NCBI GenBank assembly: GCA_001460835.1
Contig: CYKH01001164.1
Span: forward strand, 1-25,052
Direction: 5' to 3'
From: Bodo saltans
Taxonomy: Eukaryota; Euglenozoa; Kinetoplastea; Eubodonida; Bodonidae
DNA: 25,052 bases
The notes beneath the pieces were generated by a model that was not told where the DNA came from, did no database searches, and worked only from the letters and a program-made list of their open reading frames with translations. Shown here one piece after another: positions 7,966 through 16,196 of the stretch. How positions within the stretch are numbered: position 1 is the stretch's first letter; every line of letters begins with the position of its first letter. The position numbers were made by a program, and so were the translations under genes.

Positions 7966-9432
7966 ATGGCGAGCCTTTTGCTACGACGTTGGGTTCCACA
8001 GGCGCGTGACGAAGTCTTTGCCGTCTTGGAGTACTGCACCACAAACAGCGTTGCCACGTCACTGTGGTTGTACGTGTTCTGGGCTCCTTGGTTGTATGAG
8101 ACGTTCGATGACAGCAACACGATCGTGGGGGCACTATCTGCAGTTAACGGAATTTTCGAAATCATTGGCGCAGTTGCTGGGGGTTATGCCTGTGACGCTG
8201 GGAAGTGGACAAAGCATTTCGTTGTGCGAACATCAATGGCAATTGGCCTGGTGGCGTTCTCGTTGCACCTTGCAGGGTTCCTTACTGGCACTCTCTGGAT
8301 TCTTGCAGTTGCGCAAGCTGTCCTTGGTCTTTTTATGGGACTTTCACTTTCCAGTGTGGAGGGTTTGATGGCAGATGTTGTCCCCTCAGGGAACAGAGAC
8401 TACATCTACTCCGTCAAGAGTTTTTTGGAAATGGCTGCTCCCCTTGTTGGATGCGTTGTATCTGTCACACTGATGCTGCTGCTAGGTAATCAATTTTCTC
8501 GGCCCATATTGGTCGCTGCCAACCTTGCAGGTCTGCTCGTGCAAACTGTTGGTGCAAGTAGAATGTATTGGTTTCTCCGAAACTTCCCAGTGCGAAACGC
8601 AGTAGCTGAACCTGAAGAACAGCAAGGAGTTATCGAAGGGACTACAACTCTCCCTGAAGAAGACACTCAACAACAGATCGTAACGCACGCTAGACTTCAG
8701 AGTTGTGGTGCGTGCGTGCCAATCACCAGGTTGCCTCATGTGATTGCTGTTCACGACACAGTATTGATTGTTGGCAGTGGCCTCACGACGATGTACTTTT
8801 CCTTGTTCATGATTCAAGCGTACCACATCTCACCAGTCACGACGGCGCTGTTGCAAGGTGCTTGTGGATTGTGCAGCGCATCGCTTGTCGCTCTCGTTGG
8901 TCGCGCGGGAGCCAGCAAGGGGAGAGCCTTGACAATATTTGTCGCGAAGCTTTCTGGGGCGCTGCTGCTACTCTTTATTGTGTGCGCCAATGGGACTTCG
9001 TTTGCACCGCTGCCGATTATGTTCGCAGCATATGCGCTGCGTTTTGGGTGCATGAACTGCTGTGCGGGGATCACGAGGTCATTGCTGATGGACATTGTGC
9101 CACCGTCACAACGTGCACGCTGGAGTGCTGTGGAGTCCCTTCAAAACGCAAGTTGGTCCGGGACAAGTGCAGTGGGTGGTATGGTGGCTGACCGTTACGG
9201 CTATGGAACAGCGTTCCTTGTCACGTTTGGATTTCATCTCACCTCTGCGTCTTTGTTGGTTCCTTGCTTGAATACAGACGACCGACCGTACCTTTTCAAA
9301 AAAGAGCCACAGGAGAACGTTGCGGTGGATGAGGAAGAAGCATCGACTTCAGAAACTCGCGATTCTGAACTGAAGGACTTGCCCGAGAAAGTTAACCTTC
9401 CTATCACACGCTCGTCGGACGAACTTCTGTAG
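7966..9432 (+). CDS. Major facilitator superfamily transporter
   Basis: The product of 488 residues has about twelve hydrophobic segments in two halves (roughly 25-205 and 255-440). They are separated by a hydrophilic loop rich in Glu and Gln (about 210-245). Between the second and third segments is G-G-Y-A-C-D-A-G-K (72-80), a variant of MFS motif A, and the second half holds the counterpart G-G-M-V-A-D-R-Y-G-Y-G. The S-V-E-G-L-M-A-D-V-V-P-S-G-N-R stretch (130-144) is also typical of this superfamily. The C-terminal 60 residues are acidic and cytosolic-looking. The substrate is not readable, and I cannot assign a subfamily. The ATG at 7966 is chosen because it lies just after the likely splice acceptor; the in-frame ATG at 7888 lies upstream of it and would be cut off. 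Confidence 0.8.
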   Translation: MASLLLRRWVPQARDEVFAVLEYCTTNSVATSLWLYVFWAPWLYETFDDSNTIVGALSAVNGIFEIIGAVAGGYACDAGKWTKHFVVRTSMAIGLVAFSLHLAGFLTGTLWILAVAQAVLGLFMGLSLSSVEGLMADVVPSGNRDYIYSVKSFLEMAAPLVGCVVSVTLMLLLGNQFSRPILVAANLAGLLVQTVGASRMYWFLRNFPVRNAVAEPEEQQGVIEGTTTLPEEDTQQQIVTHARLQSCGACVPITRLPHVIAVHDTVLIVGSGLTTMYFSLFMIQAYHISPVTTALLQGACGLCSASLVALVGRAGASKGRALTIFVAKLSGALLLLFIVCANGTSFAPLPIMFAAYALRFGCMNCCAGITRSLLMDIVPPSQRARWSAVESLQNASWSGTSAVGGMVADRYGYGTAFLVTFGFHLTSASLLVPCLNTDDRPYLFKKEPQENVAVDEEEASTSETRDSELKDLPEKVNLPITRSSDELL

Positions 9433-9585
9433 TTCCTTTTTTTTTTTCTATATTTGTTCAAGCGTCAATCGACGCTGGCTTCCTAAACCTCGCACATTTA
9501 GTTGCTACATTCACTCGTGTAATGCTACATTGTTGCTTGAACATTGTGTGAACTGCATGCATCTGAGTTCTCTCAGCTGGTCACG

Positions 9586-9611
9586 ACAAATTTCACATTT
9601 CTCTTACAAAG
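9586..9611 (+). promoter_or_regulatory. Trans-splice acceptor, 273-residue coiled-coil gene
   Basis: A pyrimidine-rich stretch, 'tttcacatttctcttac', leads to AG at 9610-9611, 19 bases before the ATG at 9631. This favours 9631 over the in-frame ATG at 9544. Confidence 0.5.
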
Positions 9612-9630
9612 GTCTTCAAATACGTTTTTG

Positions 9631-10452
9631 ATGTCTACCCTCGAGTCTGGAATATCTGCCGGGGATATTGTCGTGCAAGCCTTTCATGAAGCTGTCAGCG
9701 TAGCGCAGAAACACTTTCGCGATTGTGAGACAACATTCCTGAAGGATGAACTTCTGATCCGAGAGCGTCTTGTTCTTCTTGACAAAGTAGTTTCGAATGC
9801 CACAGAGGAGCGGAGAGTGTTAGAGGTGCAGCTTCAAGATGCTCGTACGCAATCTGCCGTTGCTAAGAAGAAAGGTACTATTTGCAGCACTGAAGTTCAG
9901 CGAGTGAACAATCTCCTCACACAACAACTCGCAGAACTTGATTTGCACGAGCAACGTATTGCATCTCAACAAGATGCGGCAAAGGCGAAACTGGAAGAAA
10001 TTGCAGCCGTTGCTGCTGCCCTAGAAGAGCGATTAACTGCTGCAATGGAAAGTGAAAAGCAAGTTGAGGACGTTGAGCGTCTGTTATTTCATAAAGAGCG
10101 GGACTATGACACTGCCAAACGAGAAATGCAAATTCTCGAACGCGAAGTGGAAGAAAAACGAAAGTCACTTGAGAAGAAAGAGTCGAGCATTTCTTCATGG
10201 ATTCGAGCACTCGACAACCGTGAAGCCGACCTGACCTCGTTCCAGCAAAAGTTTCACGAAGATCTCCAACGAATTGAAAAACAAGAGCAACTACGCAATC
10301 CTGCGCTTGCCCATGCCGCGTCGCTGTCACAACGTGCAGTGATGGACGACCACGGCATGACCATTGATAGAGATGAGGATGACGAGTCCCTCCACGGCAT
10401 GACCATTGATAGAGATGAGGATGACGAGTCCCTTGAGGATGATTCTGATTAG
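9631..10452 (+). CDS. Coiled-coil protein with acidic duplicated tail
   Basis: I do not recognise this 273-residue protein. Residues about 20-225 are rich in Glu, Lys, Gln, Leu and Ala with heptad-like spacing, so they should form a long coiled coil. There are no membrane segments, signal peptide or enzyme motifs. The tail is strongly acidic and contains two exact protein copies of H-G-M-T-I-D-R-D-E-D-D-E-S-L encoded by a 42-base tandem repeat (10351-10434), then E-D-D-S-D at the end. It is followed within about 120 bases by a large repeat protein and lies in a run of cytoskeletal-looking genes, so a structural or flagellar role is possible but unproven. Confidence 0.75.
   Translation: MSTLESGISAGDIVVQAFHEAVSVAQKHFRDCETTFLKDELLIRERLVLLDKVVSNATEERRVLEVQLQDARTQSAVAKKKGTICSTEVQRVNNLLTQQLAELDLHEQRIASQQDAAKAKLEEIAAVAAALEERLTAAMESEKQVEDVERLLFHKERDYDTAKREMQILEREVEEKRKSLEKKESSISSWIRALDNREADLTSFQQKFHEDLQRIEKQEQLRNPALAHAASLSQRAVMDDHGMTIDRDEDDESLHGMTIDRDEDDESLEDDSD
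10351..10434 (+). repeat. 42-base in-frame tandem duplication
   Basis: Two adjacent 42-base units (10351-10392 and 10393-10434) differ only at their last base. Each encodes the same 14 acidic residues. The near identity at DNA level points to a very recent duplication within the coding region or to an assembly-level duplication. Confidence 0.95.
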
Positions 10453-10520
10453 TGTTCAATGGTTTCACATTTTGCGTGGTTCCCAAACACCCAGACACTG
10501 CTTTGATGGACATGCGTATG

Positions 10521-10550
10521 TACTCCCCACCTACACTTGTCAAAACAAAG
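10521..10550 (+). promoter_or_regulatory. Trans-splice acceptor, helical-repeat gene
   Basis: The tract 'tactccccacctacacttgtc' (10521-10541) is followed by AG at 10549-10550, 23 bases before the ATG at 10574. The in-frame sequence upstream to 10406 overlaps the previous gene and is therefore rejected as coding. Confidence 0.5.
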
Positions 10551-10573
10551 AAAGGACACTCACATTGTGCACC

Positions 10574-13500
10574 ATGGCAAGCACATACATTGTCAATTGG
10601 CGGCGAGAGTTGACAAAATTTTACAAGGCCGTGCTTCCCAACTTGGATGTGGACATTGACGACGTCTTGTCAGAATTTCGAGGTTATGAAGAGGCCCTGT
10701 GGTTCTCCCTCTGTGGCCGATACGGAGTCGACCCGGAAACCCTCACCACAAGTCCCGATGACTCAGAAACGGAAAAGTTTCAATTTCTATTTCGTGTCAT
10801 GAAGATCTACGCAAGGTACTCTCCTGCAAAACTGTTGGATGTTGACAGTGTCTTGAGCCTTGGGCAGCAGTCAGGGTTCCAAAGTGTTCTTCATCGCCTT
10901 GAGGTCAAATATGGAAGGGAACCCCGCACCGAGGAAATGACAACAAAGGAGCGTGTTGTGTTTTGGTTTGCCTACTACGGCGAGGGGGAGCGCATTGAGG
11001 GTGCGGAAAAACTTCTCACTGTTTTTGAAGGTCATGAAGAGGCGCTCTGGCAAAGACTTACCAACGATCTGGGCCAGGAGCCACGAATAGAACTCGCGTG
11101 TGATCCTCGTGAGCCCCGACTGCGACTTGCCCGTATCTTGCAGTACTACGACCCAAACAGTAGTGGAAAGCTTGAGTACCTTTATGTGAAGAATGTGGGC
11201 AATTTTCTTCGTTGCTTTGCGTTGCTGCAACGTCGTTACGGCCGTGAGCCCCTGCCGGAAGACGTGAAGCTAATGGTTGCTCATCGGCATGCGCTGCGCG
11301 ATCAGCAACACTTAGACGAGTCCATCAACCTCGTCAAACTGATGCAAGTTGCAGAAACAGAGGCAAAGCGACGAGAACAAATGGCCGCCAAGGCCAGTGA
11401 CATTGTTGAATTTGCATCGACAGCTCATTTGGTCACTTTAAGAAATGATATTCCAACCCGTGATAAGTCAATCATCATGGTGCGCAGAATGGTTGCGGAA
11501 AACGATAACTACAATCAACGGCAGCTTCGTAGTACAACCGAAGAAGTACTGAGGGCGTACAGCCGCCTGTTGCTTCCTTCACTGGACCAGCTTGTATCGA
11601 ATCGGTTTGGGCCCGTCAAAGAAGCCCTTGATTGGCTGTGCTACCTTGACTTCCTTTTCACCAACGCACTTCCGTTGTCGTCTGATCCAACATTGCGTCA
11701 AGTGGCATCGCTTTTGGAAATACGTTTTGGAGACCGGGTGGGAGAAATCACAGCAGCAGGGGGCGTCGAGGCTTTTGTGAATGGCGTCGACAGGAGCACA
11801 CATAACGATTGGATCCGCTACCTGGTCAATGTTCACGGCATGCCGAATGAGCACACGATTGGCGTCCGCAATCGGAACATCACACACTTCTTGTACTACA
11901 ACCCGTCCAGGACAGTTGCAGATGCAGAAGCGTACATGTTGAAGGCTCAGCGAGTTTATCCGCTTGTGGAAGAAGCGCTGACAGCAACATTTGGTGAAGA
12001 GCCCCCAGCACCACCTGTCAACCTTGACCGCGTTGCACGTGTTCTCGAGCGGTACGCCCCCCATCGCCTTCCGTTCGTGGAAGACGTGATTGAAGCGCAT
12101 TGTTTGTATCGAGATCGACCAGACGATGTCCTCAGACGCGTTTGTCGTACATACGGCCCTGAGCTGACGAAAGTATTTGCAATGCTTGAATTGCTCTTTG
12201 GTGAGGAGTGCGAACGACGCTTTCAAATTTTTGTTGCTGAGACGCGTGTTCGAGAAATTTTAGCAAGACGTTTCGCTGCAGCTGTGGATTCTGCGTCGGA
12301 TATCTACAACATTATCGAAGAGAGAGCGGCCAAAGAAGCGTCGCTAAAAATGGAAATGCAATTGAATCGAATTCGTAAGCAGCAAGAGGACATTGAAGCA
12401 CAAGGAGCCACTGCCCAATCACGCGTGAATTTGTTGCACCAAGAAACATTTAAGGAGGAGGAGCTGGCTCGATTTCGAGTGATTGAGGAAGAGTCCGAAG
12501 CATTTGAAGACTTGCAGGGGTCCTACGCTGCCCTCTTCGATGTCTGGGACGAGACGCTAAACTTAGAATTGGCGGAGCTGCTCAAACGGCAGAAGCACTA
12601 CGACGATTTCCAGTTAGGCTTGACGCCCATTCGGGAGATTATGATCGTTGAAGCAAAGCAGCTTCACGCGTTCCTTGGACAGCGTGAAATATGGCGACAA
12701 AAGTGGCTCGAGGACGAGAGGCAGAGAGATCAAATGATCGAAACGCTTGTTGAGGAGCGACGATCGTCAAAAGCAATCGCGGCTCAGCAGATGGAAGATG
12801 CATTGTTAGTGTCCGCTGCGTTTTCTGACGCGCGTGAACATGAGTTGTTGATAAAGGAACGCTTTGCCGCCTTGAACGAGCAAGCGATGCACGTTCTTCG
12901 ATACAACGCGGAGCTGCAGAGAAAGAGAGCAGAAATTCGTGCAAACGGATCGAGGGTGCTAGCGCACGTTGAAACCCATCGAGGCCTTCACGCAAATTGT
13001 CGATTTACTGACGCCAATTACAACGTTTCAGTGACTCCGCGTATCTTCACGCCACAGAAGGTCATTTCGGATGAAGACCTCGAGCGTGACATCCCTGACC
13101 GAAAAGAAATCCTCACGTCACAAGTTGCGGAATATTTGGAGTATCTGTTCTCCAATTATGAACCTACACGCACTGGAACGGAGCGTGATTTGCTCAAGCA
13201 ATATGAAGGACGGGAGGCTCAGCTGGTACTGGGCCTAGAACAAAAGTACAACATTCATCGTTGGATGGAGTCTCGCACAAAAGAGCGGCTTGATGCGTAT
13301 CTTTCAAAGATGGCACCTCATCTGAGGGATGAGTCCACGACGATCTTGCGCCGCTTTGCTGGGCAAGAGGAATCGATGTGGAAATACTTGAGCCAAGTCT
13401 ACGGACCAGTCCCGCAACTGCAAGCTAAAGAAATGCGCCTCTACCTCAAGAATCGCCTTGTTCGGTACCTGAGGACCAATGCACCGCATTTGTTGCTTGA

Positions 13501-13783
13501 TGCGGACATGATGGTGGACCGATGTGACGACAACGGTGACAAGATGTTCGAGCGGTTGACGTCGGAGTACGGACCAGAACCTCGTGACGTTGCTCGAGAT
13601 ACGCTCGAAAGGAAGTTGCGATCATTTTATAAGCGTCGTCACATGCACCGCAGCTTAGAGTCCACTGCAATCCTTGCACGACGGTTTGTTGGACGCGAAC
13701 ATTTGTTGAGCAATCTCATTGCTGAAAAGTTTGGCGAATCATTTGATGGCGAAATGCCTGATGCAGACGAAATGTTGTTGTAG
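10574..13783 (+). CDS. Large helical-repeat protein with Y-G-x-E-P repeats and central coiled coil
   Basis: This 1069-residue protein is built from degenerate repeats of about 45-50 residues with the pattern aromatic-x3-Y-x-P, then D-x3-L-L-x2-[FY]-x-G-x-E-E-x-L-W-x2-L-x3-[YF]-G-x-E-P. Four lie at the N-terminus (about 10-54, 72-117, 127-170, 183-226), two or three more diverged ones around 370-530, and four at the C-terminus (about 850-1055). Between them (about 570-840) is a charged coiled coil. There is no enzyme motif, membrane segment or signal peptide. From memory, similar short helical repeats recur in kinetoplastid cytoskeletal and flagellar proteins, but I cannot name a family. Neighbouring coiled-coil genes fit a structural role. 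The start at 10574 has a good context (accATGgc) and follows a likely acceptor. Confidence 0.8.
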   Translation: MASTYIVNWRRELTKFYKAVLPNLDVDIDDVLSEFRGYEEALWFSLCGRYGVDPETLTTSPDDSETEKFQFLFRVMKIYARYSPAKLLDVDSVLSLGQQSGFQSVLHRLEVKYGREPRTEEMTTKERVVFWFAYYGEGERIEGAEKLLTVFEGHEEALWQRLTNDLGQEPRIELACDPREPRLRLARILQYYDPNSSGKLEYLYVKNVGNFLRCFALLQRRYGREPLPEDVKLMVAHRHALRDQQHLDESINLVKLMQVAETEAKRREQMAAKASDIVEFASTAHLVTLRNDIPTRDKSIIMVRRMVAENDNYNQRQLRSTTEEVLRAYSRLLLPSLDQLVSNRFGPVKEALDWLCYLDFLFTNALPLSSDPTLRQVASLLEIRFGDRVGEITAAGGVEAFVNGVDRSTHNDWIRYLVNVHGMPNEHTIGVRNRNITHFLYYNPSRTVADAEAYMLKAQRVYPLVEEALTATFGEEPPAPPVNLDRVARVLERYAPHRLPFVEDVIEAHCLYRDRPDDVLRRVCRTYGPELTKVFAMLELLFGEECERRFQIFVAETRVREILARRFAAAVDSASDIYNIIEERAAKEASLKMEMQLNRIRKQQEDIEAQGATAQSRVNLLHQETFKEEELARFRVIEEESEAFEDLQGSYAALFDVWDETLNLELAELLKRQKHYDDFQLGLTPIREIMIVEAKQLHAFLGQREIWRQKWLEDERQRDQMIETLVEERRSSKAIAAQQMEDALLVSAAFSDAREHELLIKERFAALNEQAMHVLRYNAELQRKRAEIRANGSRVLAHVETHRGLHANCRFTDANYNVSVTPRIFTPQKVISDEDLERDIPDRKEILTSQVAEYLEYLFSNYEPTRTGTERDLLKQYEGREAQLVLGLEQKYNIHRWMESRTKERLDAYLSKMAPHLRDESTTILRRFAGQEESMWKYLSQVYGPVPQLQAKEMRLYLKNRLVRYLRTNAPHLLLDADMMVDRCDDNGDKMFERLTSEYGPEPRDVARDTLERKLRSFYKRRHMHRSLESTAILARRFVGREHLLSNLIAEKFGESFDGEMPDADEMLL

Positions 13784-13853
13784 ACTTAGACAGATGACAT
13801 TGCGAAAACACTTTTGCCAATTGTACAGTGCACGCGTCCCTTCAGCATCAACG

Positions 13854-13879
13854 TTTCCTTCACTTTTTTTGCATTCCAG
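13854..13879 (+). promoter_or_regulatory. Polypyrimidine tract and trans-splice acceptor, 203-residue gene
   Basis: The tract 13854-13877 ('gtttccttcactttttttgc' and on) ends in AG at 13878-13879. Only a few bases of native leader would remain, and they contain two overlapping ATGs at 13881 and 13885 in different frames. Confidence 0.75.
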
Positions 13880-13884
13880 CATGC

Positions 13885-14496
13885 ATGGCATTTTCCGAGA
13901 AAATCGCGGCACGCATCAATGACACGTCAGACTTAGATGTTCACCTTGCAGACATCAGTGCAGGTGCTGAGTGCGGCGTCCAACAGCTCAACAACCTTCA
14001 ATACTCCTCATTGCTCGTGTTGGAGTCCGTCGCACAAGCGGAAGAGATCATATCCCAATTACAGTCCACTCTTCATGAACAGCGTTCAGAGCAGAACAGG
14101 TTAAAGGCTGCGATTAAGCGGAAACGAGCACTATTGATTGTCACTGAAACAGAGGCGGTGACTGACATTGAGAGGACGATTAGTCTACTGCGCGAACAAA
14201 GTACAAAGCTCGACTATGATTTGATTTCTTGCGATGCTGACATCGTCACAGCCAACCAACGACTATCGCTTGCTCGCGTTGGAGTTCCCGACGAGCACTC
14301 AGACGCAGAAGACGACGGAGTGCTGCCAGAAAGTGAGCACGCTATGCTTGAGAATGATGCGTTGTTTCACGCACTCACATCGCTTCCTCTCTCAAGCGAA
14401 GTGGATTCTTTTATGCAGCGCATGGCAAACTCGGAGGGTGCGATGTCGACCCAGCGCTATATTCGGTCACTTTCCAGCATGGCTGATGTACATTGA
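13885..14496 (+). CDS. Short coiled-coil protein, unknown function
   Basis: I do not recognise this 203-residue product. It begins M-A-F-S-E-K-I-A-A-R-I, continues with a likely coiled coil (about 50-145; many Leu, Glu, Gln, Lys at heptad spacing), then an acidic hinge (D-E-H-S-D-A-E-D-D-G) and a short C-terminal helical part with S-E-V-D-S-F-M-Q-R-M. There are no membrane segments. The layout of coiled coil, acidic hinge and small tail is common in structural adaptors such as kinetochore, dynein-regulatory or basal-body subunits, but nothing in the sequence selects one. The start used is the second ATG after the splice acceptor; the first (13881) opens a 13-codon frame overlapping the gene. 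Confidence 0.7.
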   Translation: MAFSEKIAARINDTSDLDVHLADISAGAECGVQQLNNLQYSSLLVLESVAQAEEIISQLQSTLHEQRSEQNRLKAAIKRKRALLIVTETEAVTDIERTISLLREQSTKLDYDLISCDADIVTANQRLSLARVGVPDEHSDAEDDGVLPESEHAMLENDALFHALTSLPLSSEVDSFMQRMANSEGAMSTQRYIRSLSSMADVH

Positions 14497-14549
14497 TAAC
14501 TCAAAGCCGACACTTCACCACACCTCTTGAGTCTTTATTGAGTCTACTT

Positions 14550-14579
14550 AGTTGTATTTTTTGCCTCAATGATGAAAAG
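14550..14579 (+). promoter_or_regulatory. Trans-splice acceptor, EF-hand gene
   Basis: A T-rich tract, 'gttgtattttttgcctc' (about 14551-14567), is followed by the first downstream AG at 14578-14579. Using it would remove two out-of-frame ATGs (14569 and 14572) and leave a short leader before the ATG at 14589. Confidence 0.5.
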
Positions 14580-14588
14580 AGTGGAAAG

Positions 14589-15107
14589 ATGTCAGACGAT
14601 TTCGTAGATGAGGCCAAAATCAAAGATATGTTCGACATGTTTGATGCCGATGGTGGTGGTACAATCGACGTGGACGAGCTGACGCAAGCATTTATTAATT
14701 TAGGTATCAGCGATACGAAAGAAGAGATTGACGAGCTTGTCAAGGAAATTGATACAGATGGTAGCGGTGAAATTGAGTTCGATGAGTTTCGCGCTGTGAT
14801 TGCGCGTCTTCAAGACCAACGGGATAGCGTTGGTGAAATGCAAAAGGCATTTTTTTATTTCTCGGGCGGTAAAGAACGCATCACTTTGACTGACTTGCGG
14901 AAAGTCATGAACGAAGTAGGCGACCATCGCACCGATCTGTTCCTTCAGGAAATGTTTATCATCGGGGATACGGATAGAGATGGAATCATCACATTTCAAG
15001 ACTTCAAGAAACTCATGGAAACCGCTATTGCCAACGAGCGCCAAGGCATCACAACTGCTAAGACAGTATTAGAGGCTGCCAACGAGCGTGACGGAGTCAA
15101 ATTGTAA
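14589..15107 (+). CDS. Calmodulin/centrin-like EF-hand protein
   Basis: The 172-residue protein has four EF-hand positions. Hand 1 (D-A-D-G-G-G-T-I-D-V-D-E) and hand 2 (D-T-D-G-S-G-E-I-E-F-D-E) are canonical calcium loops. Hand 3 (F-S-G-G-K-E-R-I-T-L-T-D) has lost most ligands. Hand 4 (D-T-D-R-D-G-I-I-T-F-Q-D) keeps the loop but has Asp in place of Glu at position 12, which usually weakens binding or favours magnesium. The layout and the spacing of the first two hands fit the calmodulin/centrin superfamily. The S-D-D-F-V-D-E-A-K-I-K start is short compared with typical centrin tails, and the C-terminus is longer than in calmodulin. A cytoskeletal or basal-body role is plausible from family and neighbours; exact orthology is not established. 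Confidence 0.88.
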   Translation: MSDDFVDEAKIKDMFDMFDADGGGTIDVDELTQAFINLGISDTKEEIDELVKEIDTDGSGEIEFDEFRAVIARLQDQRDSVGEMQKAFFYFSGGKERITLTDLRKVMNEVGDHRTDLFLQEMFIIGDTDRDGIITFQDFKKLMETAIANERQGITTAKTVLEAANERDGVKL

Positions 15108-15169
15108 ACTACAGTATGTGTGTTGTGCGTGTGTTTTCTTTGCCGATGAAGTTGTCGCATTCCACAACT

Positions 15170-15191
15170 TGCGTGTGATATCTTTGCTTAG
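15170..15191 (+). promoter_or_regulatory. Trans-splice acceptor, 301-residue gene
   Basis: The sequence 'gatatctttgcttag' gives an AG at 15190-15191, 11 bases before the ATG at 15203. An out-of-frame ATG at 15193 would remain in the leader unless the next AG (about 15199) is used. Confidence 0.45.
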
Positions 15192-15202
15192 AATGGAAGA
15201 AA

Positions 15203-16108
15203 ATGTCTCGGTGGGACAAACTGTACGAAGATGGCAAGCGACATAAGACCCATATCGCAAAACTGGTCAACGATCACTCCCAGCAGAAGTTGCTCAAAGA
15301 AAAGGAGGCGTGCACCTTTCATCCCTTGTTAAACGATCACGCAGCAAATTCAACTTTCAATGCCTCCTCGGTGTTTTCGAGACTCGCGGAATCGAAGCAT
15401 ACTCGCGTCCAACTTGAAGGACCGAAGTTCCATCCTGAAGTGAACCACAATTTGGACGCCCAATTGGCGGAGTGGGCACACGGCGTTCCAGCGCACGAAA
15501 GGTTGTACGGTGAGTCAATCTGTCGCAAAGAAAGGGCAGCCATGACGGTTGTCAACCATCACGATGGGAGCTGTCATGCTGATCCGTTGCACATCGAATC
15601 TCTATTTGAGAGGGTTCACCGTGAATTGAACAGTGACGATGTTGATTGTCGAGACGATCTCGATGCACCGCGAGGTCACTCAGCTGACATAGCCTTTCGC
15701 GCCAGATATCTCGAGGACCCAGTCGAAAAAGAGTTGCGCCTGGCGGCACTGAGAAGTAAGTATGCCGAAAGTTTCCCCTTTAAACCAACGATCTCGCACA
15801 ACATCAAGCGCCCACTTCCGCAACCGAAGCGCACGTTGAGGCCGCCTTCTCCTTCAGAGGCGTTCTTGGTACGTTTGGGGAAAGATGTAGCGCGTGAGGG
15901 AATGCTTGGCTGCCGGCCCTCAGTTGGCCAACCAACGCTGAGCCAGTCGCCATCCTACAGACTGAAAGCCCAAACGAAAGAAGATAGAAGACTACGCGAG
16001 GAGTTGGCTTCGACGCTGCAGTCGAGTCGTAAATCTTGGAGTCGCGCTAAACAAACGTGTTGCAAGAGAGAACCTCTCACTTCTCATTCGACTGTTGTAC
16101 AATCCTAG
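15203..16108 (+). CDS. Hypothetical protein with repeated F-x-P motifs
   Basis: The 301-residue product starts M-S-R-W-D-K-L-Y-E-D-G-K, then has C-T-F-H-P-L-L-N (about 37), K-F-H-P-E-V-N, E-R-L-Y-G-E and F-K-P-T-I-S-H-N. This spacing of 'F-x-P' motifs with 'L-Y' signatures in a highly charged chain is one I associate, from memory, with cilium- and cytoskeleton-linked proteins of kinetoplastids and ciliates; no domain name follows from it. The C-terminal third is basic, Ser/Pro-rich and probably disordered, ending with a short charged helix. There is no membrane segment or signal peptide. It lies between an EF-hand gene and a long coiled-coil gene, which fits but does not prove a flagellar role. 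Confidence 0.7.
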   Translation: MSRWDKLYEDGKRHKTHIAKLVNDHSQQKLLKEKEACTFHPLLNDHAANSTFNASSVFSRLAESKHTRVQLEGPKFHPEVNHNLDAQLAEWAHGVPAHERLYGESICRKERAAMTVVNHHDGSCHADPLHIESLFERVHRELNSDDVDCRDDLDAPRGHSADIAFRARYLEDPVEKELRLAALRSKYAESFPFKPTISHNIKRPLPQPKRTLRPPSPSEAFLVRLGKDVAREGMLGCRPSVGQPTLSQSPSYRLKAQTKEDRRLREELASTLQSSRKSWSRAKQTCCKREPLTSHSTVVQS

Positions 16109-16148
16109 ACCAGTCACACGTACACAACAATGCAAATGTTACATGGTT

Positions 16149-16187
16149 GATTTTCTTTCGCTCATCGTTTGTTGCATTGCTTTGCAG
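16149..16187 (+). promoter_or_regulatory. Polypyrimidine tract and trans-splice acceptor, 547-residue gene
   Basis: A long T/C-rich stretch (16149-16184) ends 'ttgcttTGCAG' with AG at 16186-16187, nine bases before the ATG at 16197. It rules out the in-frame upstream extension to 16095. Confidence 0.7.
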
Positions 16188-16196
16188 TTCAACCAG

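Noticed and set aside
9917-10543. A 208-codon minus-strand frame with an apparent internal repeat
   Set aside because: The repeat is just the complement of the 42-base duplication in the coiled-coil gene on the + strand.
11579-12226. A 215-codon open frame on the minus strand
   Set aside because: It is a shadow of the helical-repeat gene, Cys- and His-rich only because of complementary codons, with no motif spacing of a real zinc protein.
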